DNA of 64,000 bases from Pseudarthrobacter sp. GA104 (GTDB lineage Bacteria; Actinomycetota; Actinomycetes; Actinomycetales; Micrococcaceae), in contig NZ_WOWL01000001.1 in the NCBI RefSeq assembly GCF_009741265.1, positions 4,092,001 through 4,156,000 on the forward strand, in the 5' to 3' direction. Below are positions 41,852 through 50,686 of this stretch, one piece after another. Position 1 is the first letter of the stretch. The number at the start of each line of letters is the position of its first letter. Made by a program: the position numbers and the translations under genes. Below the pieces are notes generated by a model that was given only the letters and a program-made list of their open reading frames with translations, did no database searches and was not told where the DNA came from.

Positions 41852-42481
41852 GTGGCTAAGGGGCCCGTTGTGACGCGCAGAAACACTTTCTTCGCCCGCT
41901 GGGTGGGCTGGGTGAGCCTCGGCGAGAGCCTGGGATTCCTTGCCCCCGTACTCGCCCAGTCCGTCCCGGTTGCCCCGGGGCCCGCGGCGGCGGTTCCGCT
42001 GCTGGTGCTGGCCGGCCTCGTTGAAGGAGCGGTCCTGGGGTGGTTCCAGGTGCGGGTGCTCAGGACAACGCTGCCCGGCGTATCGGTTCTGCGGTGGGTC
42101 CTGCTGACGGCCGCCGCGGCGGTGGTTGCCTGGACCGTGGCACTGCTGACCTTCAGCAACGAAGGCTGGCAGGGCTGGCCCGCACCCGCCCAGGCCGCTA
42201 CGGGAGCCGTGGCGGCAGTGGTCATCCTGGTTTCGATCGGCCTTGCGCAGTGGTTTGAGCTGCGGCACCACGTTCCGCGGGCCTGGCGGTGGGTGGCAGG
42301 AAGCGCCGCCGCGTGGACGGCAGGACTGGGCGTCTTCATGGCGGTGGCCACGCCGCTGTGGCAGCCCGGCCAGGATGTGTGGCTGGTTGCCGCCATAGGA
42401 GCCGGGGCCGCCGTCCTGATGGCGGTGGCCATGGCCGCGGTCACCGGGTTGGTGATGGTCCGGCTCCTGCCGAAGACGTAA
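41852..42481 (+). CDS. Multipass membrane protein of unknown function
   Basis: 209 residues (GTG 41852; a GTG at 41870 preceded by AAGGGG is the alternative start). About six hydrophobic helices are very rich in Ala, Val and Leu, and a possible duplicated pair is seen in the WVAGSAAAWTAGLGVF and LLTAAAAVVAWTVALL segments. No motif is recognised. It is convergent with the P2-type ATPase at 42523. Confidence 0.75.
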   Translation: MAKGPVVTRRNTFFARWVGWVSLGESLGFLAPVLAQSVPVAPGPAAAVPLLVLAGLVEGAVLGWFQVRVLRTTLPGVSVLRWVLLTAAAAVVAWTVALLTFSNEGWQGWPAPAQAATGAVAAVVILVSIGLAQWFELRHHVPRAWRWVAGSAAAWTAGLGVFMAVATPLWQPGQDVWLVAAIGAGAAVLMAVAMAAVTGLVMVRLLPKT

Positions 42482-42522
42482 GGCACGGCGGGCCGGGCGT
42501 TCGCCGCATCGTTGAACGGCCC

Positions 42523-45318
42523 CTAGAACTCACGGCGCCGGAAGCGCTTTTCCACTGCCACAACCAGGGACGCGAGCAGTGCGATGCCCAGGATCCGCAG
42601 CCAGGCTTCCGCCGTGATCGGGGCCGTATGGAAAAGCTCGTTCATCAGCGGCAGGTACGTGATGGCCAGTTGGCCGGCTGCCTGGACCAGGACGCCAAGG
42701 ATGACCCAGCGGTTGCTGAAGAAGCCGATTCGCCAGACCGACCTGGTGAGGGAACGGCAGCTGAACAGGTAGAACAGTTCCACCGCAACAAAAAGGTTGA
42801 CGGCCGCCGTCCGGGCTTCCGCGAGGGACGCGCCGCCAGCGAGCTCAAGTTCGAAGATCCACCAGGTGCCTGCCACGAGGAGGGTGGAGACCAGCAGGAT
42901 CCGAAGGGTAAGCGTCCAGGTCAGCAGCGGTCGGCCGGGGGCCCGCGGCGGGCGGGACATAAGGCCCGGTTCCTTCGGCTCGAAGGCAAGCATCAGGCCC
43001 AGGGCCACAGCGGTGGTCATGTTGATCCACAGAATCTGGGTGGGCAGGACGGGGAGCGTTGCCCCGATCAGGATTGCCACCAGGATCACCAGGCCTTCCC
43101 CCATGTTCGTGGGCAAGGTCCAGACGATGAACTTGGTCAGGTTGTCGAAGACGTTCCGGCCTTCCTCAACGGCAGCCTCAATGGTGGCAAAGTCGTCGTC
43201 GGTGAGGACGATGTCCGAGGCCTCCTTGGCCACTTCCGTTCCAGAGCGCCCCATGGCTATGCCCACGTTCGCCTGCCTCAGGGCCGGTGCGTCGTTGACG
43301 CCATCGCCTGTCATGGCGACGACGTTTCCCCGGGACTGCAGGGCGCCGATCAGGCGAAGCTTCTGTTCGGGGGACACCCGTGCGAAGACCGTTGCCCGCT
43401 CGACGGCGTCGGGCAGTCCGTCCGCGGGTATCGCGTCAAGTTCAGTTCCGGTCAGTGCCGTCCCGTCCGCCCGGTCCGCGGTCAGGCCCACCGCCCTGGC
43501 AATGGTGGCGGCTGTTCCCACGTGGTCTCCGGTGATCATTTTCACTGCCACGCCCGCCTGGTGGCAGGCCTGCACCGATGCCGCCGCTGCCTCCCGCGGC
43601 GGATCGAACATGGCCTGCAGTCCCGTCAGCGTCAGCTGCCCGTGCAGGCTTGACTCGGCCAGGGCGCCGCCGGCAGGAAGGCGCATCATCGCCGTGGCAA
43701 GCACCCTCAGCCCGGTGCCGGCGAACCGGTGGGCCTCATCGAGTACTGACTGCCTGGCCAGCGGCGTGGTGCGGCCCTGGTGATCCATCTGCCCCGCGCA
43801 CAGCTCCAGCACGCGTTCCACCGCGCCCTTGACCAGCACAATGCCGGACCCCGTGCCCCTGCCGTCCTGGAAGGCGGAGGTGTGGAGGGTTGCCATGTAT
43901 TGGTGCTCCGAGGCGAACGGCAGCGTGCCGGTCCGCGGATGGGAGGAAAGGAACTCCCCGGCCTCCACGCCGCCCTTCCCTGCCGCCACCACCATGGCCG
44001 CCTCCGTGGGGTCCCCCCGGGCCTGCCAGTGCTGTCCCTCCCTGATGATCCTGGCGTCATTGCAGGCGCCTCCCGCCAGAAGGGACCAGTACAGTCCCTC
44101 GTCCTGCGCCGCCGCCGTCGTCCGGTCCGTGGCGGTTCCGGCCGCCCGGACGCCGGCCCCGGCACGGAGGACCTGCCCCTCCGGGCCGTAACCGGAACCT
44201 GTCACCTCGTACCTTGCGGACGGTGTCCAGAGCGCACGCACCGTCATCTGGTTTTCCGTAAAGGTGCCGGTCTTGTCCGAACAGATAACGGTGGTGCTGC
44301 CCAACGTCTCAACCACCGGCAACCGCCGGACCACGGCGCGGCGCCGGGCCATGCGGCGGACACCGATGGCGAGGGTTACAGTGACCGCTGCCGGCAGGCC
44401 TTCAGGAATCGCCCCCACAGCCAGTGCGACGGCAGCGGTGAACATCTGCGCGGGCTCCTGGCCGCGTGCCACGCCGGCAAGGAAAGCCACGGCGGCCAGG
44501 GCAAGGATGGCCACCGTCAGCGTCATGCTGAAGCGTGACAGTTTCTGGGTCAGCGGTGTAGCCACCGGCTGCACCGCACCCATGAGCCGATGGATCTCGC
44601 CGAGTTCCGTCTCGCCGCCGATTGCGACGACGACGCCTGCCCCGCTGCCCGCGGTCACCAGGGTGCCGCTGTAGACCATGTTCCGGCGGTCCGCGACGGG
44701 GGTGGTCGGGGGCAGTACCACCTCGTCCTTGGCGACTGCGTCGGATTCTCCCGTCAGCGCTGACTCATCCGCGCGCAGGCCGGACAACCTGACCAGCCGG
44801 AGGTCCGCCGGCACTTTGTCGCCGGCTTCGAGCAGCACGAGGTCCCCCGGTACCAGCTCCTCGGAGGGAACCTCGCGCCTCTGCCCGTCCCTTGTGACCA
44901 CGGCACGGGTGCGGACGAGGGAATGCAGCGCATCCAGGGCAGCCTCTGCCCGCACCTCCTGGACGAAGCCGATCGCCGTGTTCACCAGGACGACGGCGAG
45001 GATGACGCCCGAGTCCAGGTACTCGCCCAGGGCGAGAGTGACGGCGGCCGCGGCCAACAGGACGTAAACCAGCGGGTTGTTGAACTGCCGCGCCAGTTTC
45101 CGGAGAATTCCCGCACCCCGTGAGCGCGGCAGGACATTGGCACCGAACTGTTCCTGCCGGCGGGCCACCTCCGCGGAAGCGAGGCCCCGCACGTGGTCTG
45201 TCCCAAGCAGGAGGACCACCTCGTGCAGGGGAAGGCCGTGGTGGGCCGGATCAGGCATACCGTTCGCGGCCGGACCGGATTTTCTGCCTCCAGGCCCTGC
45301 CTGCCGGGCCTTAGCCAT
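42523..45318 (-). CDS. P2-type cation ATPase, CtpF-like
   Basis: 931 residues with complete P-type architecture: N-terminal cation ATPase domain, LTGESDAV actuator, GAIPEGLPAAVTVTLAIGV in helix 4 (the Ca/Mn SERCA/PMR1-like motif), Asp348 in SDKTGTFT, MTGDGVNDAPAL hinge, and six C-terminal helices. AAGGAGG precedes ATG 45318. The mycobacterial DosR regulon contains the similar CtpF. It is the last gene of a probable Usp-deacetylase-ATPase unit (18-base gap) under the box at 46892. Confidence 0.92.
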   Translation of the reverse strand: MAKARQAGPGGRKSGPAANGMPDPAHHGLPLHEVVLLLGTDHVRGLASAEVARRQEQFGANVLPRSRGAGILRKLARQFNNPLVYVLLAAAAVTLALGEYLDSGVILAVVLVNTAIGFVQEVRAEAALDALHSLVRTRAVVTRDGQRREVPSEELVPGDLVLLEAGDKVPADLRLVRLSGLRADESALTGESDAVAKDEVVLPPTTPVADRRNMVYSGTLVTAGSGAGVVVAIGGETELGEIHRLMGAVQPVATPLTQKLSRFSMTLTVAILALAAVAFLAGVARGQEPAQMFTAAVALAVGAIPEGLPAAVTVTLAIGVRRMARRRAVVRRLPVVETLGSTTVICSDKTGTFTENQMTVRALWTPSARYEVTGSGYGPEGQVLRAGAGVRAAGTATDRTTAAAQDEGLYWSLLAGGACNDARIIREGQHWQARGDPTEAAMVVAAGKGGVEAGEFLSSHPRTGTLPFASEHQYMATLHTSAFQDGRGTGSGIVLVKGAVERVLELCAGQMDHQGRTTPLARQSVLDEAHRFAGTGLRVLATAMMRLPAGGALAESSLHGQLTLTGLQAMFDPPREAAAASVQACHQAGVAVKMITGDHVGTAATIARAVGLTADRADGTALTGTELDAIPADGLPDAVERATVFARVSPEQKLRLIGALQSRGNVVAMTGDGVNDAPALRQANVGIAMGRSGTEVAKEASDIVLTDDDFATIEAAVEEGRNVFDNLTKFIVWTLPTNMGEGLVILVAILIGATLPVLPTQILWINMTTAVALGLMLAFEPKEPGLMSRPPRAPGRPLLTWTLTLRILLVSTLLVAGTWWIFELELAGGASLAEARTAAVNLFVAVELFYLFSCRSLTRSVWRIGFFSNRWVILGVLVQAAGQLAITYLPLMNELFHTAPITAEAWLRILGIALLASLVVAVEKRFRRREF

Positions 45319-45336
45319 GGGTCTGGCCCTCCTTGC

Positions 45337-46317
45337 CTACGGGGCCAGCAGCGCGTCGAGGGTGACGAAGCCATACCCCGCGGCGCTGATCCGGTCGATG
45401 ATCTGCGGCAGGGCATCGGCGTCCAGGGTAGTGCCGTCGTTGGGATTGGAGCCGATGTGCATCAGGACAATTTCGCCCGGCTGCAGGCCCGCCAGTGTGC
45501 GGTCGGCAACGATCTGCGTGTTGATCCCGCCGCTGGTGCCTTTCCAGCCCAGGGTGTCCACAGTCCAGCGGACTGCAACATAGCCCAGGTCGTTGACAGC
45601 GGCAATGGTCCGGGCATCGCGTTCCCCGAAGGGAAAGCGGAACAGCGGCGTGGGGTCGGCGCCGGCGGCCAGGATGGCCTGTTCCGCTCCGCGCACCTGC
45701 TGCGCAATCCCGGTACCGTCGAGGCCGGTGAAACCAGGATGGGTCATGGAGTGGTTGGCCACCCGGTGCCCCGCGGAAACAATCTGCCCCACCCCTCCGG
45801 GATTGGTGTCTGCCCAGTTCCCGGTCAGGAAGAACGTGGCGGCAACCTCTTTTGCGGACAGGGTGGAGAGGATTTTCGGCAGCCCCGCAGCGTTGGCTCC
45901 CGCGTCGAAAGTCAGCGCCACGACCTGCCCGGCGCGAGGGATGACCGTGAGGTCCTGGTCACGGAGCGAGGCCGGAAAGGGAGCTGCGGGCGGAACCGGG
46001 CCAGGGGTGGCAACGGGCTCCGACGGCGGGGGAACAGGGACGGGAGGTACGGTAACCGGCGGCTGGACGGGATTTTGGCCGGCCTCGGGTGGTTCTGTCG
46101 AGGCTTCCGCAGGCTGCGACGCCGAGGGAACGGCGCTGGATGCATCGGGGCTGGGGCTTGACGCCACCGGGGTTGCGGAGGGGCTCGCAGAGCCTGACGG
46201 CCCTGCCGCCGGCGGGCCTCCCGGCGCCCTTAGCAAGAGGGCCAGGACTATGGCGAGGGCCAGCAGGGCGAGGGCGGCCGCCACGGCCGCCACCCGCCGT
46301 CGTCCGCCCTGCCGCAT
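45337..46317 (-). CDS. Membrane-anchored polysaccharide deacetylase (NodB domain)
   Basis: 326 residues from ATG 46317. One N-terminal helix (9-29) anchors it, then a Pro/Ser/Ala linker (about 30-115) spans the wall, then a NodB domain. Metal histidines are His189 and His193 in HSMTHP; further motifs are RFPFGE and VLMHIG. Motif 1 reads TFDAG (136-140), keeping catalytic Asp138 but lacking the second Asp of TFDDG, a variant that occurs in some actinobacterial members. Likely role: deacetylating peptidoglycan or another wall glycan. It lies 48 bases after a Usp gene and 18 before an ATPase gene. Confidence 0.88.
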   Translation of the reverse strand: MRQGGRRRVAAVAAALALLALAIVLALLLRAPGGPPAAGPSGSASPSATPVASSPSPDASSAVPSASQPAEASTEPPEAGQNPVQPPVTVPPVPVPPPSEPVATPGPVPPAAPFPASLRDQDLTVIPRAGQVVALTFDAGANAAGLPKILSTLSAKEVAATFFLTGNWADTNPGGVGQIVSAGHRVANHSMTHPGFTGLDGTGIAQQVRGAEQAILAAGADPTPLFRFPFGERDARTIAAVNDLGYVAVRWTVDTLGWKGTSGGINTQIVADRTLAGLQPGEIVLMHIGSNPNDGTTLDADALPQIIDRISAAGYGFVTLDALLAP

Positions 46318-46365
46318 TGTTGTCAACGGTCTGTACCTGCTGTGCGCCGGCCCAAGCTGCCCTGC

Positions 46366-46824
46366 CTAGGACGAGGCCGTGTGGGTTTCCGGTGTGTGGA
46401 CCACCAGCACGGGACAATGGGCGTGGGCCACCAGGGCGGAACTGACTGAGCCAAGCAGCAGCCCGCCAAAGCCGCCGTGGCCGCGCCTCCCCACCACGAC
46501 CATGTCCGCGTCGCGGCTGGCTTCGATCAGTGATTCCCGGGGATGGCCGCGGACCAGCGTGGAAATGACGTTCGACGGCGTTTCGTCACCGAAGGCGGTC
46601 TTGACCGCCTCAGCCAGGATTTCCCCGGCGCGTTCCTCGAAGCCCTCAATGCCCATCATCACGTAGCCTGTGTAGACCTGCGGATAATCCCAGTAGGCGT
46701 TGGCCAGGACCTTCGCCCCGAGGGGCACCGCCAGCCGCTGGGCCTGCCGCAGGGCTTCAATGGAAGCCTCCGATCCGTCGACCCCCACCAGTATCCGTGC
46801 GAACGGCGCTCCGGAAGTATTCAT
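46366..46824 (-). CDS. Single-domain universal stress protein
   Basis: 152 residues. ILVGVDGSEAS starts the fold and VGRRGHGGFGGLLLGSVS is the ATP-loop. It is a close paralogue of the Usp at 40157. ATG 46824 has GAGGAG upstream, matching the predicted leader of about 32 bases from the box at 46892. It opens a unit with the deacetylase and the CtpF-like ATPase. Confidence 0.94.
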   Translation of the reverse strand: MNTSGAPFARILVGVDGSEASIEALRQAQRLAVPLGAKVLANAYWDYPQVYTGYVMMGIEGFEERAGEILAEAVKTAFGDETPSNVISTLVRGHPRESLIEASRDADMVVVGRRGHGGFGGLLLGSVSSALVAHAHCPVLVVHTPETHTASS

Positions 46825-46891
46825 CTCAGCTCCTCATGCGGCGCGTGCGGCCACACTGGCAATAGTGTCCCGGCGGGCTCCCGCAAAGGTA

Positions 46892-46905
46892 GGGCCGAAA
46901 GTCAC
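46892..46905 (-). promoter_or_regulatory. DevR-type box, Usp-deacetylase-ATPase unit
   Basis: GTGACTTTCGGCCC on the minus strand with CACTAT 24 bp downstream. Confidence 0.77.
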
Positions 46906-46941
46906 TGCAGGCGGCAGTGCCGAGGGGTGGGAAGGGCCAGG

Positions 46942-47280
46942 CTAGTCGGTGTGCCGGCCCTCCTTCAGCCACAGCGTATCGCCCTCGACCCGGTCCAACT
47001 CATCCGATGCGAAGTAGGCATGACCAGCCAACAAGCCGGACCTGTCGACTTTGACATAGCCGATCCGCAGCAGCCTCTCTGCGGTGTGGTGGGGCAACCT
47101 GGACGTCGCGGCAAACCCATCGACCGCCGTATTGACGAGGCCTCCCGTTTCAGGGTCTGTTTGGCCGTCAGAGGTCACAGCCTCCGGATCACCCATTTTC
47201 AGGTCGTCGACCTTGCCGATTTTCTTCCCGTCCGACGCTACGACGTGCATTCCTTCGCGCACCTGCTCGATGACCGCCAT
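46942..47280 (-). CDS. DUF2171/PRC-barrel-like protein
   Basis: 112 residues. The N-terminal VREGMHVVASDGKKIGKVDDL strand pair is the DUF2171 signature. A variable middle follows, and the C-terminal half repeats a short beta pattern (YVKVDRSGLLAGHAYFASDELDRVEGDTLWL). Its function is unknown; the fold is PRC-barrel-like and may store or bind small ligands. It is probably monocistronic; no regulatory box precedes it. Confidence 0.82.
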   Translation of the reverse strand: MAVIEQVREGMHVVASDGKKIGKVDDLKMGDPEAVTSDGQTDPETGGLVNTAVDGFAATSRLPHHTAERLLRIGYVKVDRSGLLAGHAYFASDELDRVEGDTLWLKEGRHTD

Positions 47281-47398
47281 GGCCTTCTCCTCTTGTCCGC
47301 AGCCGCTGATTGCAGAACCAGTTTAGGGCGGGCTTGCAGCCTGTAATAGAGGCTGACCGGCAGTCGGCAGGACGCTCCGGCAGCATCAAGGCAGGCCC

Positions 47399-49003
47399 TC
47401 ACTCAAGGGGCGGGGTGGCTCCTGGTACGGCGGTCCCGCCAGGGGGCGGCGGTACCTCACGGGCGCCCTGGTCCAGCCGGAACGGAGGGTACTCGTCCCG
47501 CATCAGGGCCGCATAGGCCAGGACGCGGTAGATCCATCGGTTGATGCCGAGTATCAGGTCGAACAGCGGGCGCTGGTAGCGGCCGGTGAAGAGCAGGGCC
47601 ACTACTGCAACCAGGACCAGCAGGCCCAGCAGCGACAGGCCTGTGCTCCGTTGGTAGGTGGTTCCCAAATCATCGGTCTCCGCCTGCCAGGTCCAGGGGG
47701 TGCCGGAGAAGGCTGCGACGATGAGCAGGTGCGGGATCGCAAGCAGCCACGACTTGACCAGGACCAGCCCCCGGGAGAGGCGTTCCGGGTAGTCCACCTC
47801 GAAATCGGCAGGATAGTTGGTGCGTGCCAGGGTGAACGGCGGGTAGAGGTCCGTTCCTGCAGCGGCGTAGGCGTAGAAAGCCACTCGCCAGTTCCAGCGC
47901 AGGACGCCGACGTTGAAGTCAAACAGGGGCCGGGGATAGCGCCCGGTGAACAGGATGGCGAACCACGCCGCGATGGTGGTTACGACGAACGCAAACCAGA
48001 GGAAGAACAGCACGATGAAATGCGGGATGGCAAGGAACCACTTGACCAGCCACATTGCTCGCGACAAGGCCGGGTCAAGGTCGCCGAAGAGCCGGGCCGG
48101 GTAGGGTGCGCGGTCGGCCCGGTCGCCTTGGCCGGGCTGTTGCAGGGGCGGAGTTCCCGGTGAGCCCGGATAACCGGGATCTCCTGGGGTGCCTTCCGCT
48201 CCCGGTGCTCCGCCTGCGTATCCGGGTGGTGGTGCATATCCGGGGGCCGGTCCATAGCCGGGGGGTGGTGCGTATCCGGGGGGCGGTCCGTAGCCGGGTG
48301 GTGGCGCGGCCGGCCCGCCGGAGTGCGGCCCAGTGTGCCGGCCGAGTCCGACGGCTCCCAGGATCAGCAACGGAATCCCGATTGCCAGCGCAACGGCGCC
48401 TCCCACCAGCAGCCCCGTTGCCGCGGGCCGGATCAGGTCGGAGCGGAAACCGGCCTGCACTTCGGCATTGACCCCGGGGCTGGCATCGGCATTCATGATG
48501 ACTATCGCCCAATTGCCTGCGGCAAGGTCCCACGTGAGATCCTGCTGGCCGGCCCCGGAGGCAGAGGTGCTCCAGAACGTTTGCTCTCCCGGGGGTGCGG
48601 GGGTGCCGGTGCCCGGGATGTCGCGGTATTCGGCCCGGAAGGGCCGGCTGTCGACTTTAATCAGCTCCGAGTGATGCACGCCCGAAAGATATCGCTCGAC
48701 GTCGGCCTGCGGGGCGACGCCCACGAAGATCTCCTTGCCGGGGTCCAGGGAAGAGGCGCGCAGCCTGAGCGTACCGACGTCGAAGGGAAGGCGGGGCGGT
48801 ACGCCCCCGCCGACCGCGTCGAGCCTGGGCGAGGTCAGGGCGTGGGATCCAACGGAGAGGCGTTCCGTGCGGGTGGTGAGGTATCCGTCGCCTTGGGCGG
48901 TCCCCACTACGGACGCCACGGCACCTCCGGCCAGGATGGTGGCCCCGACGATTGAGATCAGGATCCCGAGGATAAGCATGATTACTGCAGCAGTCTTTTT
49001 CAT
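47399..49003 (-). CDS. DUF4389 membrane protein with Pro-Gly-Tyr repeat linker
   Basis: 534 residues. A signal-anchor helix (5-33) and an outer beta-rich domain (about 40-185) are followed by a second helix (about 190-215). Then comes a low-complexity stretch of GYxPPP repeats (about 225-275) and two DUF4389 modules (about 310-400 and 405-510), each with the pattern FTGRYxRPLFD. Function is unknown. It lies 67 bases after the tandem Usp and may be its second gene. The repeat region is also a tandem repeat in DNA (48225-48305). Confidence 0.85.
   Translation of the reverse strand: MKKTAAVIMLILGILISIVGATILAGGAVASVVGTAQGDGYLTTRTERLSVGSHALTSPRLDAVGGGVPPRLPFDVGTLRLRASSLDPGKEIFVGVAPQADVERYLSGVHHSELIKVDSRPFRAEYRDIPGTGTPAPPGEQTFWSTSASGAGQQDLTWDLAAGNWAIVIMNADASPGVNAEVQAGFRSDLIRPAATGLLVGGAVALAIGIPLLILGAVGLGRHTGPHSGGPAAPPPGYGPPPGYAPPPGYGPAPGYAPPPGYAGGAPGAEGTPGDPGYPGSPGTPPLQQPGQGDRADRAPYPARLFGDLDPALSRAMWLVKWFLAIPHFIVLFFLWFAFVVTTIAAWFAILFTGRYPRPLFDFNVGVLRWNWRVAFYAYAAAGTDLYPPFTLARTNYPADFEVDYPERLSRGLVLVKSWLLAIPHLLIVAAFSGTPWTWQAETDDLGTTYQRSTGLSLLGLLVLVAVVALLFTGRYQRPLFDLILGINRWIYRVLAYAALMRDEYPPFRLDQGAREVPPPPGGTAVPGATPPLE
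48225..48305 (-). repeat. Tandem coding repeats (GYxPPP)
   Basis: About five imperfect 15-18 base units rich in CCGGGGG encode the flexible linker of the DUF4389 protein. Confidence 0.7.
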
Positions 49004-49070
49004 GGTGCCGGCCCGGAACGTAGGGAATGGGACAGGTGTGTGCGGGGGAGTGGGCAGCTGCCAGGGCTTC

Positions 49071-49937
49071 CTAGGGTGTGTTCTTGATTGCCTGGATCCG
49101 GGTGATCACGGTAGGGCACGGCAGGTGCTTGAGGACGCCGTAGGCTGTGGAACCGAGCAGAAGCCGTTTGATTCCGCCCCTTCCGCGGCTGCCCACCACG
49201 AGCATCCTGGCCCCGGAGGCAGCATCAACCAACGATTCCACCGGTCCCCTTTCGGTCTCCAGCACGCGATGCACCGTCAGGCTCGGATAGTCCTCGTTGA
49301 GACCGGCCACTGTTTCGGACAGGACGATGCGTTCTTCCTCGGTAACAAGGTCGGCCAGGCTGGTGGTCAGCAGGCCCGCATCCGTAACTCGGTCGGGCGC
49401 GTTGATGGCATAGACCACAGTGAGGTCGTCCCCCTCACGGTCAGCCTCGGCTGCGGCGAAGGCCACAGCCTGGGTTGCCTCCCTGGAGCCGTCGACTCCC
49501 ACCACCACGCCGGACCGGCCTTCAAGCTCCTGTGTACCTACCACCGCAACGGGAACCTTTGAAGAAGCCGCAACCTGCAGCGCCCGGTCTGCAAGGGTTC
49601 CGCCGAGGTGGCCCGTGCCTGAGCCCACAACCACCATGGATGCCTTGCCGGAATACTTCGCCAGCGAGCCTCCCACGCTTCCGGTAAGAAGCCGGGTGGT
49701 AACGCTGATGGGGAAGGCCCCCCGGATACGGCCGGCGGCAGTCTGCAGGAGCTTGTCGCCCGCCTCCTCGAGAACGCCGATCCACGGATACGGATCAGCC
49801 GCCCACCGGTCGTCCACGACGTGGAGGATCACCAGTGGCAGGCCGGAACGTTCGGCCCGGCGGGCAGCCCAGAGCACGGCAGCCTGGCTCTGGGGGGAGT
49901 CGTTGGTGGCGACTGCGATTGGTTTGCGAGTTGTCAT
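49071..49937 (-). CDS. Tandem-domain universal stress protein
   Basis: 288 residues, two Usp folds (about 6-143 and 147-284). The second ATP-loop is GSRGRGGIKRLLLGSTAYG; the first is GSGTGHLGGTLADRALQ, degenerate as in the 35847 paralogue. AGGAAG precedes ATG 49937, fitting the leader predicted from the box 68 bp upstream. DUF4389 follows in the same direction. Confidence 0.94.
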   Translation of the reverse strand: MTTRKPIAVATNDSPQSQAAVLWAARRAERSGLPLVILHVVDDRWAADPYPWIGVLEEAGDKLLQTAAGRIRGAFPISVTTRLLTGSVGGSLAKYSGKASMVVVGSGTGHLGGTLADRALQVAASSKVPVAVVGTQELEGRSGVVVGVDGSREATQAVAFAAAEADREGDDLTVVYAINAPDRVTDAGLLTTSLADLVTEEERIVLSETVAGLNEDYPSLTVHRVLETERGPVESLVDAASGARMLVVGSRGRGGIKRLLLGSTAYGVLKHLPCPTVITRIQAIKNTP

Positions 49938-50005
49938 GGCCGGGCTTCCTGTTTCTTCTCGGGCGGGTCCAGTTCAAGACTGGCGCTGTGCCCCCGGGAG
50001 ATATA

Positions 50006-50019
50006 GGGCCAAAGGTCAC
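50006..50019 (-). promoter_or_regulatory. DevR-type box, tandem Usp 49937
   Basis: GTGACCTTTGGCCC on the minus strand, then CAGTCT after 23 bp. Confidence 0.77.
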
Positions 50020-50130
50020 GGCAAGTCGTGCCGGGGGGAAGTTAGCGCCGTCCCTATTTCATCAGTATGCTTACTATTGTTCGCTTTGCCTGTCCAAGAG
50101 ACATTGGCTGTTCAAGAGAAAGGCATCACC

Positions 50131-50562
50131 ATGACGGAACAGAACCTCCCTGACGACGGCCTTGAGGTTGTCCGGGATGACGACGTGCTCCTTGATGAGA
50201 CCCCCGGCGCGGCTGCATCATTTGAACTTGACCCGGTGAAGGGCGAACCGGACAGCTATCCGGGAGCGGCCGAAAACAATCCGGACCGCTGGCAGGACGA
50301 TCCGCTGCTCCAGGACGAGGCGGTCTCCGGGGAAGAAGAGGACTTCATCAGCGACCAGGCATTCCGTGAAGGATCAGCCCAGGCAGGTTACGCAGCGGAT
50401 GAAGCCCAGGACGGTCCCGTAACGCCCACCTTGGAGGAGGCCGTTGCCGATGTGGATTTCGGCGGGAATCCGAACGGACCAGGGGCTGAGGGCAGTGACG
50501 ACACGGAAAGCTTTGGCGGCTCCCCTCTCAGTGAGTTCGAACCCGACGATCTGGAGCGCTGA
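50131..50562 (+). CDS. Highly acidic, probably disordered protein
   Basis: 143 residues from ATG 50131 (AAAGG upstream), with a very large excess of Asp and Glu over Lys and Arg, no long hydrophobic run and no cysteine. Short acidic clusters (VVRDDDVLLDE, SGEEEDF) alternate with Gly/Pro/Asn-rich text. I recognise no family. A possible -10-like TACTAT lies at about 50071-50076 in the upstream gap. It could be a chaperone-like or nucleoid-binding acidic protein, but that is a guess. Confidence 0.7.
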   Translation: MTEQNLPDDGLEVVRDDDVLLDETPGAAASFELDPVKGEPDSYPGAAENNPDRWQDDPLLQDEAVSGEEEDFISDQAFREGSAQAGYAADEAQDGPVTPTLEEAVADVDFGGNPNGPGAEGSDDTESFGGSPLSEFEPDDLER

Positions 50563-50598
50563 GGGGCCGCGGCTGTCCTGACCTGGCCATTCATCCTG

Positions 50599-50612
50599 GG
50601 GACGAAAGACTC
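50599..50612 (+). promoter_or_regulatory. DevR-type box before the SHOCT gene
   Basis: GGGACGAAAGACTC, almost identical to the PEP synthase box, with GATCAT 23 bp downstream. Confidence 0.68.
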
Positions 50613-50686
50613 TGGCACCGCACACGGGCCGGATGGATCATCGAACAGGGAGCAGTGGCGGGGCTCCGCGAGGTGAGGATGCAGGG

